Shown: one piece after another, positions 23,000 through 36,399 of the stretch | Numbering within the stretch: the first letter of the stretch is position 1 | Layout: every line of letters starts with the position of its first letter | The notes under the pieces: generated by a model | What the model was told of the DNA's origin: nothing | The model's input: only the letters and a program-made list of their open reading frames with translations | Databases searched by the model: none | Made by a program: the position numbers and the translations under genes | NCBI RefSeq assembly: GCF_000264995.1 | Contig: NW_006767434.1 | Coordinates: forward strand, 1,655,290-1,719,289 | DNA: 64,000 nt | Source of the DNA: Punctularia strigosozonata HHB-11173 SS5 | Lineage: Eukaryota > Basidiomycota > Agaricomycetes > Corticiales > Punctulariaceae | Direction: 5' to 3'

Positions 23000-24725
23000 T
23001 CACCGAATACTCCTCCATGCACTCTGGACCGCGATTCTCCGCGCCTGCGGGTTTGAACACGTCAGACATTCGAGATAGCCTTGCCACAAGTAGTACACTA
23101 ACCTGATCCAACGTAATGGAATCCTCGCGCAGCTCGACTTTCTGCCGTCCGTCGTCATCATCGTCTTCGTCATCATCATCGTCCATCATGGAACTGAATC
23201 CTGCCCCTGACGTGTTCCGGGGCGCTCCGAAAGCGGCCTTGCCACCGGCCAATGAGAAAGGCGTGCTAGCTACAGCGGTGCCGAAGACGCTGGCAGCTTT
23301 CGGCACGCCGAAAGCAGCGAAATCCGATACAACCTTTCGAGGAGGTGAAGAAGGCGGCGAAGACGGTGTTGGACCCACTGTCGCCTTCTTGGGGGAGACA
23401 GGAGTTCGTGCCGGTATTGTTGGCGCATATGAGTAATATGAACGCGATGACGATTGTCGTGCCTGCAAGTACTTGTCCGTAAACCTCGTCCCAGGTACCT
23501 GTCGGAGGCAAGGAAGGTTCATGAGCCTGGAGAGCGGTGGAATACGCGATACATACCTTCCGGAGTAAGGGCCTTGCATCCGCCAACGAAGGCGCCTGCA
23601 TGAACACATTGACATTGTGTTTCGCTTCCTCCGACTCTTTGTAGATGCTCTCAATGACCACTTTCTTCGTGCTTTCGTTCCGGAGGAGAAGCTTTTCGTG
23701 GAGTTCACGAGCGACGTCGTCGACGCTTTCGTTATTCCCCAATATTCGGTCAGCCACGGCCTGCCCGACCTCCCGAACCAATCGTTCCATGTCTAAGTTC
23801 TCGAGAACACTGCCGACGATGGCATGAGCCAGAAGGTCAGCCGTGGTTAACGGGAGCATGAGCCCCGAAGTGATGTTGACGATTGCTTGGAAGAAGTCCG
23901 TTGCATACTACGTAACGTGATCAGCAATGGTACGACACAGATAACAACAAGCCAAGCTCACAGAGTATCCACTAAGTGCGGGTTCACATGCTACAAAGAA
24001 CTGTGATCCGGTCAGAGATCAGCACGGTGACTCACTTATTAGGGGCAGACTTACCAACGTAATTCCCAGGTTGGCCATCCTTCGTGCCAGTTGCAGGGGA
24101 TCGTTACCATCGGGTGAGCCGTTCTCAAAGCCTGCAAGTTTGGAAACCTTTGAGCGATGCAAGAGCAACATGACATTGCAAAGTCTCACCATCCCCATAC
24201 TCTCCGATCCCATGCGGTGGCGCGTCTGCTATGAGCACGATCATCTTGCTCGCATGTTCCCTCCAGTCCATGTTCAGCGTCTCGGCCATTGCCGCAGTGA
24301 CAGCTTCTGGCCCATCGCCACCTCCGCTGGCATATAACGAAGACAAGTCCTTGTGGACCTTGCTAATGTCGGACGAGAAGCCGAAGTTCTTGGTGACGTA
24401 GGTATGATCTTGCGGTGGGTGGTCCCGGTACGCGACGAGGCCCACCCTCAGATCTTCTCGCGACTGCAGTCTTCCGGATTCAAAGATGTGTGCGCAGATC
24501 TCCTCGATATTCTTCGTCGCGGATGAGATATAGCTCCCCTGGCTTCCAGTGCAGTCTTGGATGAAGACAAGATCCCTGCGAACATCTGCTCAGCGCAACG
24601 TCACCCATAACTGAAACACGGTGTGCGTACAACATCTTCCGTCCATCGTAAGGCACCTGAGGAGCCTGTGGTTGGGGAACGGTCTGGAAAACCGGGGCAC
24701 CGCCCGCGTCCATCTCTTGATCCAT
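23000..24725 (-). CDS. VWA-domain protein with acidic Pro/Ser-rich tail
   Basis: Multiple exons join from ATG at 24725 (MDQEMDAGGAP). A von Willebrand A domain begins DLVFIQDCTGSQGSYI, with the MIDAS metal-site motif DxTGS (Cys at x), and continues VGLVAYRDHPPQ, GGGDGPEAVTAAM and SKMIVLIADAPPHGIGE. A helical region follows (SGLMLPLTTADLLAHAIVGSVLENL). The C-terminal part is Pro/Ser-rich with a run of Asp/Glu and ends ARRIAVQSAWRSIR. By resemblance this belongs to the fungal and slime-mould VWA proteins related to the VwkA group, but no kinase domain is present. The upstream frame stays open to about 24840, so a further 5' exon is possible. Confidence 0.7.
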
Positions 24726-25046
24726 TGCTATTGTCTTGTAGTTACTGCCTTCAGGAAGCGAATGTGATATACAAGAAACTTGGACAGCAGCCTTGGTAGC
24801 ACTTATGTACTTAGTGAGATGGTCGTAGTCCAAGTTCAAGGCGCTATTGCATTACGAGTCGAGGCTAACGGTGAGGTTGACGCGCTGCGTGCACGTGTGC
24901 GTTTCGGATCTAATCTGACTCGCACCGCCGTCATCACGCTTTCGTATTTCTGCCCGATCCGCTAATGATGGCAGAGGTGTGGCGATCAGGCATCACAGCG
25001 AGGGCCGACGCGAGGCCCAATATGCAACCAACGGTCGTAGGATGTG
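24726..25046. other. Intergenic between VWA gene start and Miro stop
   Basis: About 320 bp, promoter side of the VWA gene. An in-frame open stretch to about 24840 on the minus strand could be an unrecognised 5' exon; nothing else is seen. Confidence 0.4.
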
Positions 25047-27633
<2,587 letters not shown>

Positions 27634-28198
27634 GAGTGTGCTATGCCCTGAGCCTACAAAGCAAGTCGTGGGGCGGGTTTGGACCAGCAGTCGGGAACGT
27701 AGCAGAATGAATTGCGCAACGCTCGGCGTTGCCCACTGCGCGTCGCGTCGGCTACCACGGCGTTCCTTCCGCCGTCACAGCATCCAGACGCATATTGGGA
27801 CCGCGCCGGAAATATACCTACCTACCTACCCAGCCTTTGCATTCATGCTTTACTCGATTCTCTCGTTATTCGTGCCATGGCTGGCGCAGCCGATATAGGC
27901 AACGAATTCAGAAGGTGCCTACCGCAGGGTGCTTCATCGTATTCGTATTCGTTCTGCCCCTCCACTGGCGTTACGTGGTGAAGCAGCCAGACACCTACGA
28001 ACCATCGGTCCTGGATGCACCCATAGATCACTACTTTCGCAATGCTTATGGTTTCTGCGAACCTGCGCCAATGGTACGCCTATGTTCCGATCAACGTGGA
28101 AATGCTGGAGACCTCCGCAGGCGTACGCAGCTGTTTGATCCACCCGCGGGCAACTGTTGATGTTGAGGTTCTCCTACCTCTACCTGCCAACCACAGGA
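27634..28198. other. Intergenic, divergent promoter region
   Basis: Upstream of both Miro (minus) and the F-box gene (plus). No coding exon is supported. A short pyrimidine-rich tract ending in CAG just before 28199 could be a 5' UTR splice acceptor. Confidence 0.4.
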
Positions 28199-29752
28199 AT
28201 GCATCGAGCGCTTCTCGTACACGAGATACTAGAGCAAATCTTTGACTTCGTAGCTCATGACAAGGATATCTGGCACCACCATGGTCACGAGGACCTTCTC
28301 CACCTTGCCCTTACTTGCAAAGCGTGGTCGGATATCGCGCTGAGCGCGCTATGGGCGAAGATAATCAACTTCAACATTCTTCTGCACAAGTTGCCCGAAC
28401 TTCGTGCGTCAATCGGTGGCGAATGGGTGCGTGGATTGAGGCGGCCGGTAGCATCGTACGCTGAAGAATACGAACAGGTCGTCTCGCACGAGTTATCGGA
28501 TCTCGACATTGGCGACTTTCTTCGATGCTCCCGCAAGATGAAAGAATTGGACTTAAGGCGCGCAGTTTACCGGTCTATGTCCGTGATGTCCGACTCCGTT
28601 TTCACCGCTCTCGATACCCTCAAACAACGAATCGACTTGTTTCCCCGCCTAACTTCGCTTTGTTTCGATCCATATACTCTTTCTGCCCATCACGCCACCC
28701 TCTTCACATCTGCGCGTCTCACGAATCTCGAAATCGAAGTTGCCCCGAATTTTCAGGAAATCAATACAATTAAGGCCGCGTTGCAATCGTTCATCCGCCT
28801 CCTGGTTGACCATTCACTTCCTCGGCTCGCCAGCATTCGTGTATCTGGTGACATCTTCGATCCGCCTACGCTGGTCCTCCTTTCCCAAATCCATTCATTG
28901 CGCCGTGTATGCATGCGAGTGGGTGTTCCCCACCAAAAAGATCGCGCCTTCTTGGACGCTCTTTATTATATCTGGCGTGTTCAAGGAATTACAGAACTCC
29001 GTTTACAACTCGGTAACGAGGGATGTTACCGGGAACGTGGTGGCCCACCTCCTCCTCCTCCACCGCTGCCGCCTGGCAGGAGGATAATCAAGGGCTCCTT
29101 CGACCCTCTATTCGCGAACGAGCATATACTCGTCGCCGACCAAACATACGAAGGACTTTCTTCTGTATTGCACACTCTCATGTCATATGCTCCTCGATGC
29201 CGGCGTTTGCAATTGACTGTCAGACAAGACATATCCTCGATACATTGGACCGAGCTCATCCGAGCCGTCTTCAAGCGCCCTACGTCATCCCTTCAGAATA
29301 TCTCAGTTCACTTTCGTGGGCACACACTACTGCCGGCGACTGCCATGCTGGATATGCCTCGGTACGAGAACCTGCAGGTTCTTGTTATGAGGGCTCCCCT
29401 CGACTGGACGGACGACGTGATCGAGCACGTTGCTCGCTCCTGTCCCGCGTTGATATCTGTCTGGTTCTTCCTCGATGCGTTCTTCGAAGACGGCCCGCAC
29501 CTCTCGTCTGCTGCCCTCGTTTACTTGGCAGTGCACTGCAAGCAGCTGAAGCGCCTCGGAATCCGGCTGAACCCAATGGAGGGGCTCTCACGGGGCTGGC
29601 TTATTGCCCCAACCGCGTTCGACGGCCAAGAGAACCTGCTCAAGCTGGAGATACAGTTTTGGCCGTATCTCAACGAGCCGCACGAATCGTTCGCCCGTCT
29701 TCTCAGATGGCTTTTCCCCCGCCTAGAAGACTGGTCTGGAATCATATGGTGA
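28199..29752 (+). CDS. F-box protein with LRR-like C-terminal region
   Basis: A single long exon of 517 residues starting MHRALLVHEILEQIFDFVAHD, a typical basidiomycete F-box, with DLLHLALTCKAWSDIALSALW completing it. The remainder alternates Leu-rich strands and helices (LPRLASIRVSGD, LKRLGIRL), as in LRR-like F-box proteins. A poly-Pro run from GGPPPPPPPLPPGRR lies near residue 300. The first in-frame ATG is earlier (28157), but the F-box directly follows the ATG at 28199, and the bases before it form a splice-acceptor-like CAG. By family it would recruit substrates to an SCF ligase; such genes are highly expanded and variable in Agaricomycetes. Confidence 0.8.
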   Translation: MHRALLVHEILEQIFDFVAHDKDIWHHHGHEDLLHLALTCKAWSDIALSALWAKIINFNILLHKLPELRASIGGEWVRGLRRPVASYAEEYEQVVSHELSDLDIGDFLRCSRKMKELDLRRAVYRSMSVMSDSVFTALDTLKQRIDLFPRLTSLCFDPYTLSAHHATLFTSARLTNLEIEVAPNFQEINTIKAALQSFIRLLVDHSLPRLASIRVSGDIFDPPTLVLLSQIHSLRRVCMRVGVPHQKDRAFLDALYYIWRVQGITELRLQLGNEGCYRERGGPPPPPPPLPPGRRIIKGSFDPLFANEHILVADQTYEGLSSVLHTLMSYAPRCRRLQLTVRQDISSIHWTELIRAVFKRPTSSLQNISVHFRGHTLLPATAMLDMPRYENLQVLVMRAPLDWTDDVIEHVARSCPALISVWFFLDAFFEDGPHLSSAALVYLAVHCKQLKRLGIRLNPMEGLSRGWLIAPTAFDGQENLLKLEIQFWPYLNEPHESFARLLRWLFPRLEDWSGIIW

Positions 29753-30288
29753 AGGAGTGATTCTGATCTAACACGGACCGTATCTGACGTTCTGCTTGTA
29801 CATATGAGTAATCCCAGAGAATTCACTTCAGTGCATTGCTGGGCGGGGTCAATGAGAGCTGTGGTCGCTTGCCTTCTCTTCGAATCTCGACGTGTATAGT
29901 CATGAGTCATGGGCTGATCGTATGGTTAAAAGTTCATAAACACTAGGGATTCCGCAATCCGCACGCTGCACAAGGAAGACGATATAGTCACGAACTGGGA
30001 CTGCAGGTCGTATTGAGACTTTCGTGGGTGGTTCCACTTGCATGTCGATTTACTGTAGTGATTCGTGTTCGGAGAAGAATGCATTCCGGATGGAACACCG
30101 TACAAGGGGCGACGAGATGTTACAGGTCCTAGCAGCAGCAACGGATGAAAGGTAGCCCACTGGTCAAACGGCGGCTCAGGAGACCAGAGCCACGTGAGAT
30201 TATGTACCGTTCACACCGGTGGATTATGACAGCTGCATAAGAACTATAACGTAGGAAACAAGTAAAGAGTGCAGCAAGAATCTGCGAT
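29753..30288. other. Intergenic, convergent 3' regions
   Basis: Lies between the 3' ends of the F-box gene and GDA1. No gene, repeat or RNA is seen. Confidence 0.45.
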
Positions 30289-32056
30289 CTACACCCTGCA
30301 CGTCAACTCGCCGCCCACCATCGCAATAGTCGCACCCAAGCACCACCCCAGCTCGGTCCCGGCGATCTGCTTGCCAATCGTCACCGTCCTCTCCGCATCG
30401 AACTCGTAACCGAGCCTCAGCAAGGCGTGCATGAAGGTTAGATCCAGACAGTACTCCGGCCGGCCCTCCAGCTCGTCCATCGCGTTCTTGTCGTTGCCCC
30501 AGCGCTTGACCCACGACTCGCGGCCGAGACACACGTCGGTGGCGAGATCGGCGATGGAGGAGACGGTGACCGGCGTGGAGCTCTTGGAGAGCAACGGGTC
30601 GAGGCGGTCGAAAAAGTAGGAGAGGAGGAGGACCTTGCCCGAGGGGAAAGTCTCCATGAGCGACGGCTGGTAAACGCCGTCGAAGGAGCAAGGCTTCACT
30701 TCGCACACACTGTAGGTGATGATAAGCAACATTGTGCGGGCCCCGCAACTATGCAGAGATTAGCACTTACGCATCCTTCGCCATGACGAGCTCGACGACG
30801 CGGTTGCACGCCTCGAAGCTGCCGATGTCCTCACCGACCATGGTGACATTCCGGGCCGTCTTCGAGCGCTCATCCTCAACTTCAACCACGCGTTCCGTTC
30901 CGCGCGCCAGGCACGGATTCGCAACCGTCGTCCCCGGCTTGCGGAAACTCGCGACAAAGTCCACGAGGCGGTGGACACTCTTCCGGGCGCGCATGAGGCC
31001 GTAGCCAAGGTAGGAATGCTGGTACAGCACGCGCTTCTTGCCGCCGAACTCGAGGTCGTACTTGTGCTCGCCCTCTTCAAGGCCTGAGTCGGGCTTGGAG
31101 CTGTCGAACGTGGGCTCGAACACAATCTGGGTCGAGGCGCCGCCGAGGTCGAGCACGGCGTAAGACGGCGTGCCGGCGGGAGTATCGGCGCGGATGGTGC
31201 GGAGGAGGTAGTTTGCGGTGATCCAGGCGTAGACGCCCTCGTCCTTGCCATCCATGATGAGGACTCCCTGCCCGTCCGCGTCGTGCAGCTTGAAGGGGTA
31301 CTTGGTGTGCAGATGCGCGCGGACGGCATCGAGGATCGCGGCGCTCTCGGATGTGCCGAGAAGGCGCAGGCCGGCGGTGGCCTTGACAGCGACGGGCGTG
31401 CAGGCGCGGAGCGAGGCGGGGACGACGCGGACGGCTTCGTCGAGGAGCACGTCGAGCGACTCGGCGGCTTTGCCCGGCGATCCCGCGTACGAGGACAAAC
31501 CGGGCTGGGTCATCTTGAACACCTCGTACTCGTACTCGGGCGACGCGCCGCAGTTGTTGAATTTGTAAATATGGATGCGCGAGCCGGTCGAGCCGGCGTC
31601 GATCATGAGCGCGAACTGGACGAGCGGCTTGCCGCCGAACGCGGTCGTGCAGCGCACGGTCTTGGTCAAGTCTGGGTCATCGGCCATTGAGGTGGGTAGA
31701 GGGCGCTCAGAACCTTGGCTCGAGGGAAGGTGGATGTCGACGGGCTCGGGCCGAACGGCGTCGGTTGTTTTGGGCTGGGAGGGAGGAAGGGTCACTTCCA
31801 GATCATCATCATACGTTTCAGGCATGTCCCATGCTAAAGCGTGTTGAGATAAAGCGATATTGCGATGCCAGAAGCACGTACATGGGAGGTTGCTCTTCAG
31901 CAGGTCACTTCTCCTTGGGCCAAAGACGTATACGAGCCCGATGATGACGACCGCGCCGATCGCGAACTTCTTCCACGCAAACCTGCGGGCCCCATTCCTG
32001 CTGGGGCCCTTGCCCGCCTCGAGGCGTTCGTAGTTGGCGCTGCGGGGACTGAACAT
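30289..32056 (-). CDS. Golgi guanosine diphosphatase, GDA1/CD39 family
   Basis: Type II membrane topology: a short basic N-terminus, then AIGAVVIIGLVYVFG as signal anchor and a lumenal catalytic domain. Apyrase conserved regions are in order: LMIDAGSTGSRIHIYKF (ACR1), VAVKATAGLRLL (ACR2), GKDEGVYAWITANYLL (ACR3), YAVLDLGGASTQIVFEP (ACR4) and a C-terminal LGWCLGATIAM (ACR5). By family it hydrolyses GDP to GMP in the Golgi lumen, which lets GDP-mannose/GMP exchange drive mannosylation. The start is at 32056 (MFSPRSANYERLE). One 48-nt intron at 31834-31881 contains no in-frame stop and reads through; another lies near 30720-30765. Confidence 0.92.
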
Positions 32057-32653
32057 CTTGCTGATGCCGGTGCGGGTGCTGGCGGTGGCGGTGAGGGTGC
32101 TGGGCTTGCGAGCGTGAGGGATGCGCTCCGGCGGGGTGGCAGACGAGCGTGCGGCGCCGTCCAGAATGAAGAAAGGGAGGTGATTGTCGAGGCCGGCGAC
32201 CGCCTCGAGAACAGAGATGCAGAGGATGGAGAACGGGCGGGGAGGAGTATGGCCGTGGAGTGGCTGTGCTCAAGGCACCAACACACGCTGATATCCGACC
32301 TCTGCACATTCCAAGCCCCACGGGGGTCCTGACACGCTCATGTCGCGATCTTGCGAGCTCTCTTGGCAAAGGCTTGCCAATCCGCGATCCGTTCCATCTC
32401 TCACTTTGACCTCCATGTTCCCCTCGAACGCCCCTCCCTGCTTGCAACCTCCTGGTTCTCCGTTGCCCCCCTGCGCTGGCAAAGAAACCCGCCCGCAGGC
32501 CATGATTTAATCCGGTACCTATTTATAGGTAGGTGCGAGGCCGGACGTCATGAGAGCCCGAGGCGGCCCCATGCCGCAAGACTGCATATAAACTGGGGAG
32601 GGGGGCACAAAATAACACAAACCCTGGATCGAACCATCTTACGACCTACCGTC
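32057..32653. promoter_or_regulatory. Divergent promoter region with TATA box
   Basis: Lies between the starts of GDA1 and the first CYSTM-like gene. A TATA-like CATATAAA lies at about 32585-32592, roughly 65-70 bp before the ATG at 32654. A second AT-rich stretch (TATTTATAGG) is at about 32519-32528. No gene is seen. Confidence 0.45.
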
Positions 32654-33059
32654 ATGCAGCCGCCCGCCCCAGCCCACACCAAGACGACCAGTGCCCAGCC
32701 GCAGGCTGCAATGCAGATGTGTACGTCTCGCGGATATGGCAACGGCTACGATGTGCCCAAGCTCATCGTTGGTTCCTTACTAGCTGTCATGAATCCTGCT
32801 CCAGCTGCAAGCAAGCAGCAGGCGCATGAACACCACCGCAAGTCGATGCGCCTGCGTGGAGGCGGCGCCGGCAAGGACTGCTTCCTCGGCGCGATCGCGT
32901 GCTGCCTTTGCATCGACGGCTGCGAAGATTGCTGCGAGTGCATCGCCGACATCGTCTGTGCGTGCCCGTTTCCTACTTTGCACACCGCAGTCAATGATCG
33001 AGGGTTACAATGATACTGACGAACGTTCTTCAGGCTGCCCGTGCGAGATGTGCTGCTGA
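32654..33059 (+). CDS. CYSTM-like Cys-rich mini-protein, copy A
   Basis: Three exons (32654-32720, 32784-32957, 33034-33059) encode 88 residues. The N-terminus is Pro/Ala/Gln-rich (PAPAHTKTTSAQPQAAMQM), then HEHHRKSMRLRGGGAGKDCFLG. The C-terminus is packed with Cys (CCLC, CEDCCEC, CCPCEMCC). This resembles the fungal and plant CYSTM module, small tail-anchored Cys-rich proteins linked by family to stress and metal tolerance. There is no signal peptide. The last exon codes only for the terminal CPCEMCC block. It is paralogous to the next gene, about 500 bp downstream in the same orientation. Confidence 0.8.
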
Positions 33060-33527
33060 ACACAACAAGACATGGAGACGGTCTCGCCGACCAAAGTACG
33101 GGTCTCCGATGGACCGCGCTGATCGTACGACTATTGAACCTGCACCGGACTTGTACGCTGTGGCGATAATATATCATGTTCGAACTCACTGCATCGCGCA
33201 CGGCGCGGAGCATCAACCGAGCGTGTTCGTCCGCAGGACCAGTCTCTGCGGCCTCCGACTTGTCGTGTTCGCTTACTCTCTTGAACTTCACCCTTTCTCA
33301 CTGGACGCCCTGTCTCCAGGATACACCGCCCCAGACCAGCATCGCTCGCGCGGGAACTGCCCACCCGTATTCGGTCATCTATTTTTAGCCTTGCGCTCCG
33401 GCCTCACCTCCGTATAAAATCCCTTATCCTCCGCCGCAGTTCCGACCTCATACCCATATTCTCCCTCCGACCGTCAACTTCAATCGTCCATCTTTCGCCC
33501 TCAACGACCACGAACACACGACACGCA
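33060..33527 (+). promoter_or_regulatory. Promoter of CYSTM-like copy B
   Basis: No gene is seen. TATAAAA lies at 33413-33419, about 110 bp before the ATG at 33528, followed by a pyrimidine-rich leader. Confidence 0.5.
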
Positions 33528-34019
33528 ATGGAAGCTCCTGCCGCCGCTCACACCAAGACCCCGACGAAGGCGCAGCCTCAGGCCGCGATGCAGATGTGTG
33601 AGTAGTACCGTAAACATCGTTCCTGATGGATATCATGAGCCTGATTGGGGGGTTCGTCGCAAATGTAGCGGTGATGAGCCCTGCTCCCGCCAGCGGAAAG
33701 CAGCACGAGCACGAGCACGGCCGCAAGAGCATGCGCCTTCGTGGAGGAGGCGCGGGCAAGGACTGTTTCCTCGGCATCGTCGGCTGCATCCTGTGCTGCG
33801 GTGCGTGCCTCACTCCATCTCTCCTGCGTTTCGGCCACGAAAACGCGACGCGGGCCGGGCTGTTCGCTGACCATTCATACCTCCGTGCGTAGATTGCCTC
33901 GAGGACTGCTGCGAATGCTGCGCGGACATCATATGTGCGTGCTCCAGTGACGCTTCGGGTCGGTCTTCAGCAGCTGATATTACGTGATCACAGGCTGCCC
34001 GTGCGAGATGTGCTGCTAA
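33528..34019 (+). CDS. CYSTM-like Cys-rich mini-protein, copy B
   Basis: Paralogue of copy A with the same start pattern (HTKTPTKAQPQAAMQM), the same RKSMRLRGGGAGKDCFLG centre and the same CCPCEMCC end; about 89 residues. Exons are 33528-33597, 33669 to about 33799, a short exon near 33894-33936, and the last ending 34019. Copy B has an extra intron that splits the Cys-rich region (between ILCC and CLEDCC) where copy A is uninterrupted. Function is not known beyond the CYSTM resemblance. The tandem arrangement and matching intron 1 and last-intron positions show duplication. Confidence 0.8.
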
Positions 34020-34375
34020 ATGCTCACAGGCCGCTCCTGAAGAACGGTCCGAGGACCGCTGCATTGCGGATGCTCTGAACTGAGGTACCCATTTCATCGT
34101 CGGGACTTCATGCGTCGCTTGTGTGTAATCCACATTGGCTACATATCATTGGGTGTTTGTCTGTAAGCGCGCTTGAGCAACACCTCAGGTTAGATTGGAA
34201 TGAGTTGGGTTTTCCGCGCCAAAAGCTGAACTGAATCGATCCGCCCTCAATTCGGACGCTTGGCGGGGCCCAGCTCATCCCAATCCGACCCAAAATGCCG
34301 ACTGGGACTAAGGCCGTTGATTTCTAGTGATCGGGGGTAAACCCTTCTCCACAGTATAACACCAACATATATCGA
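34020..34375. other. Intergenic
   Basis: Downstream of CYSTM copy B. No gene, repeat or RNA seen. Confidence 0.4.
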
Positions 34376-34780
34376 TCATCGTACAGAGCGAATCAGTCGA
34401 TGTGGTCCCAGCACTGCATTCGATAGTCGGAAATGTCGCATTCGTCTATGCGAGGCCCCGCGACCGATGCAACTGGCATTGACACTCGAGAGCCCGAGGA
34501 TGACGGCAGAGGGAAAGTTGATGTTCCAGGCGAGAACGCCTGCGCGATGGATGCTATCGGCAGTGACAGTGGAGAGCCCGAGAGCGGCGAAGGAGGGAAC
34601 ATCAATGTTCGAGGGGAGGGCGTCCGTGGGCTTGATCCTTGCCTGCGCCACGAGTCTGCCAGGAGAGACGGCACATGCTCGCAAGGAGCGATCGGCGCCA
34701 CTGTCGGCAACGGCAAAGAAAGTTGGGCACGCGAGGGCGAAGACAAAGGGGATCTTGACGACGAAGGCGAAGGAGTGCAT
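34376..34780 (-). CDS. Possible small secreted protein with an internal repeat
   Basis: Weak call. From ATG at 34780 the frame begins MHSFAFVVKIPFVFALACP, a plausible signal peptide, and runs about 135 residues. Inside, two related blocks (NIDVPSFAALGLSTVTADSI and NINFPSAVILGLSSVNASCI) reflect an imperfect direct DNA repeat of about 87 bp (about 34464-34640). Two other frames over the same DNA are also open, so coding cannot be proven. It lies just 54 bp past the stop of the membrane-protein gene on the same strand. Confidence 0.3.
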   Translation of the reverse strand: MHSFAFVVKIPFVFALACPTFFAVADSGADRSLRACAVSPGRLVAQARIKPTDALPSNIDVPSFAALGLSTVTADSIHRAGVLAWNINFPSAVILGLSSVNASCIGRGASHRRMRHFRLSNAVLGPHRLIRSVR

Positions 34781-34833
34781 GGTCTTCGCCCGCGTCTGCG
34801 CCCACGACGGGGAGACGCCTTCGGGGGCAGCAA

Positions 34834-36123
34834 TCATCTTCGCAGAGCTTTCCCGGTGGCTCTGATTTGCAGCACGATGAGAACGATGGGGACGACCTGT
34901 CAGTTACATGTTAGTACGTTACATGACGGTACTGATTTTGGAGCCCACCTGACCGAATCCCCAAATGTCGCTTTCCTCTTGTACGTGGTTGGATATCGGT
35001 AGAAATTCAGTGTTGATGATGAAGAGAAGGCAGCAGACGACGCAGGTGATGGGCTTGATCGTCTTCTTCCGGTCCCAGCAGATGCGAGGAACCCTTACGC
35101 ACAGGACGCGTCGCCATGTCAAGCACAAGAAGCGCGGCTCGCGAGCGGTCCGTGACCTACGAAAGCTGAAACAGTCGTCGATCCTCCGATTCACGGCTCC
35201 AAGAAGGAGCAGGGCGATGAATACCTGCAGGATCACCCGCCCCATGCCCAGCGCGGGCCACGGCGCAAATGCGACGATGACGACAGACTGGTCGCATGCC
35301 GTGGACGAGTGCCCAAAGGCTGCCGAGTGATGGACGATGAAAAGAGTTAGGGAAGCAACGATGATGAGCTGCAAGAGGGCGACAGCCGCAATGTAGGGCT
35401 CAGCAGGTGAATATCCTGGATATCTGCGCAAGAAGCGACCCCGTCTGGTCCGGTATATTGTCACGATATGTATGTGGAACTCGCTGGCGGCGGACTCTAT
35501 AGCAAAGGTAGAGAATATCAGCAGATAGCACACGACAACGCCGCTGGGGAATGTGCGCGTTAGGCCCTCGGAAGTCATGGGCACTAGCACACCCACTCGT
35601 AGAAGCTCAATTGGGAGCCTTCGCGGAACCCAAGGCCGATAGTGGCGGCGCAGTACGCTAAATTGGTGACTGCCAGCGTTAGGATGCAATCACCTACATC
35701 CTCTCCTGAACCGGCAGTCAAAGCGTTGATCACTGCGATGGCGTAACAAGACATCAGTGACCGGAAGCACAAGCAACCTTACACAAGTCTTCAATCCCTG
35801 GACATACCGAGAAGCACCGTCTGGACATAGAACGAAATCCGGACTCCAATGCCACTGATGTCCGAGTTGGGCACGAAGCCGTGCAAACAAGCGCTAGCGG
35901 AGTTATGGCACCGCCACTGAAGGGTCAGTCCAGCGCAGGAGGTGCACAAGACGACAGAGAGGGTAAGGGTGCTCTGTAGGAACCCTCTGCAGATAAAGAG
36001 GTACTGAGCGTCTACGGCTTGAACAGCCTGGTTATCATTAGTTCGCTGACAGATCAGCGGGAAACCTCCGTCATGCAAGCCAAGACCCGACTGCCCGCAA
36101 GTGGTCCACTCTTGCGTGAACAA
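34834..36123 (-). CDS. Multi-span membrane protein, 5' end unresolved
   Basis: Exons join from an open frame reaching at least 36123 to a stop at 34834-34836. Visible parts are LGLHDGGFPLICQ, WRCHNSASACLHGFVPNSD, GIGVRISFYVQTVLL (span), ILTLAVTNLAYCAATIGLGF (span), GVVVCYLLIFSTFAIESAAS (span), AAVALLQLIIVASLTLFIV (span), ILQVFIALLLLGAV (span) and IKPITCVVCCLLFIINTEF (span). A last exon VVPIVLIVLQIRATGKALRR follows. I do not recognise a named family; layout and the Cys-rich N-terminal block are like uncharacterised basidiomycete membrane proteins. No ATG starts the open N-terminal frame, so at least one upstream exon is missing from this model. The junction near 35580 (GTGGGT donor) restores frame. 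Confidence 0.6.
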
Positions 36124-36399
36124 GTTTCCAGGGTGGGAGGAACGATCATTCGCGAGTGTGCCGACGGTTCAATCCAGCCTACGTCGACGGCTGTGCTTGC
36201 GCATCGCACCGGTTTTTCAGCGCGAGGATCAAAATCAGGTGTCATCGAAGCCGAATTGGTGGCACATGCCAAGCGAATTATATTCGTCACATAGAGTACA
36301 TTCTACGTGCAGTACGGTTCAGCTCAGGCGCTAGTGGACAGCAAAAAAGGGGCTCACCAGAAAAGGTATAGATCTTGGCGGGAGCCGCAACGACCATCT

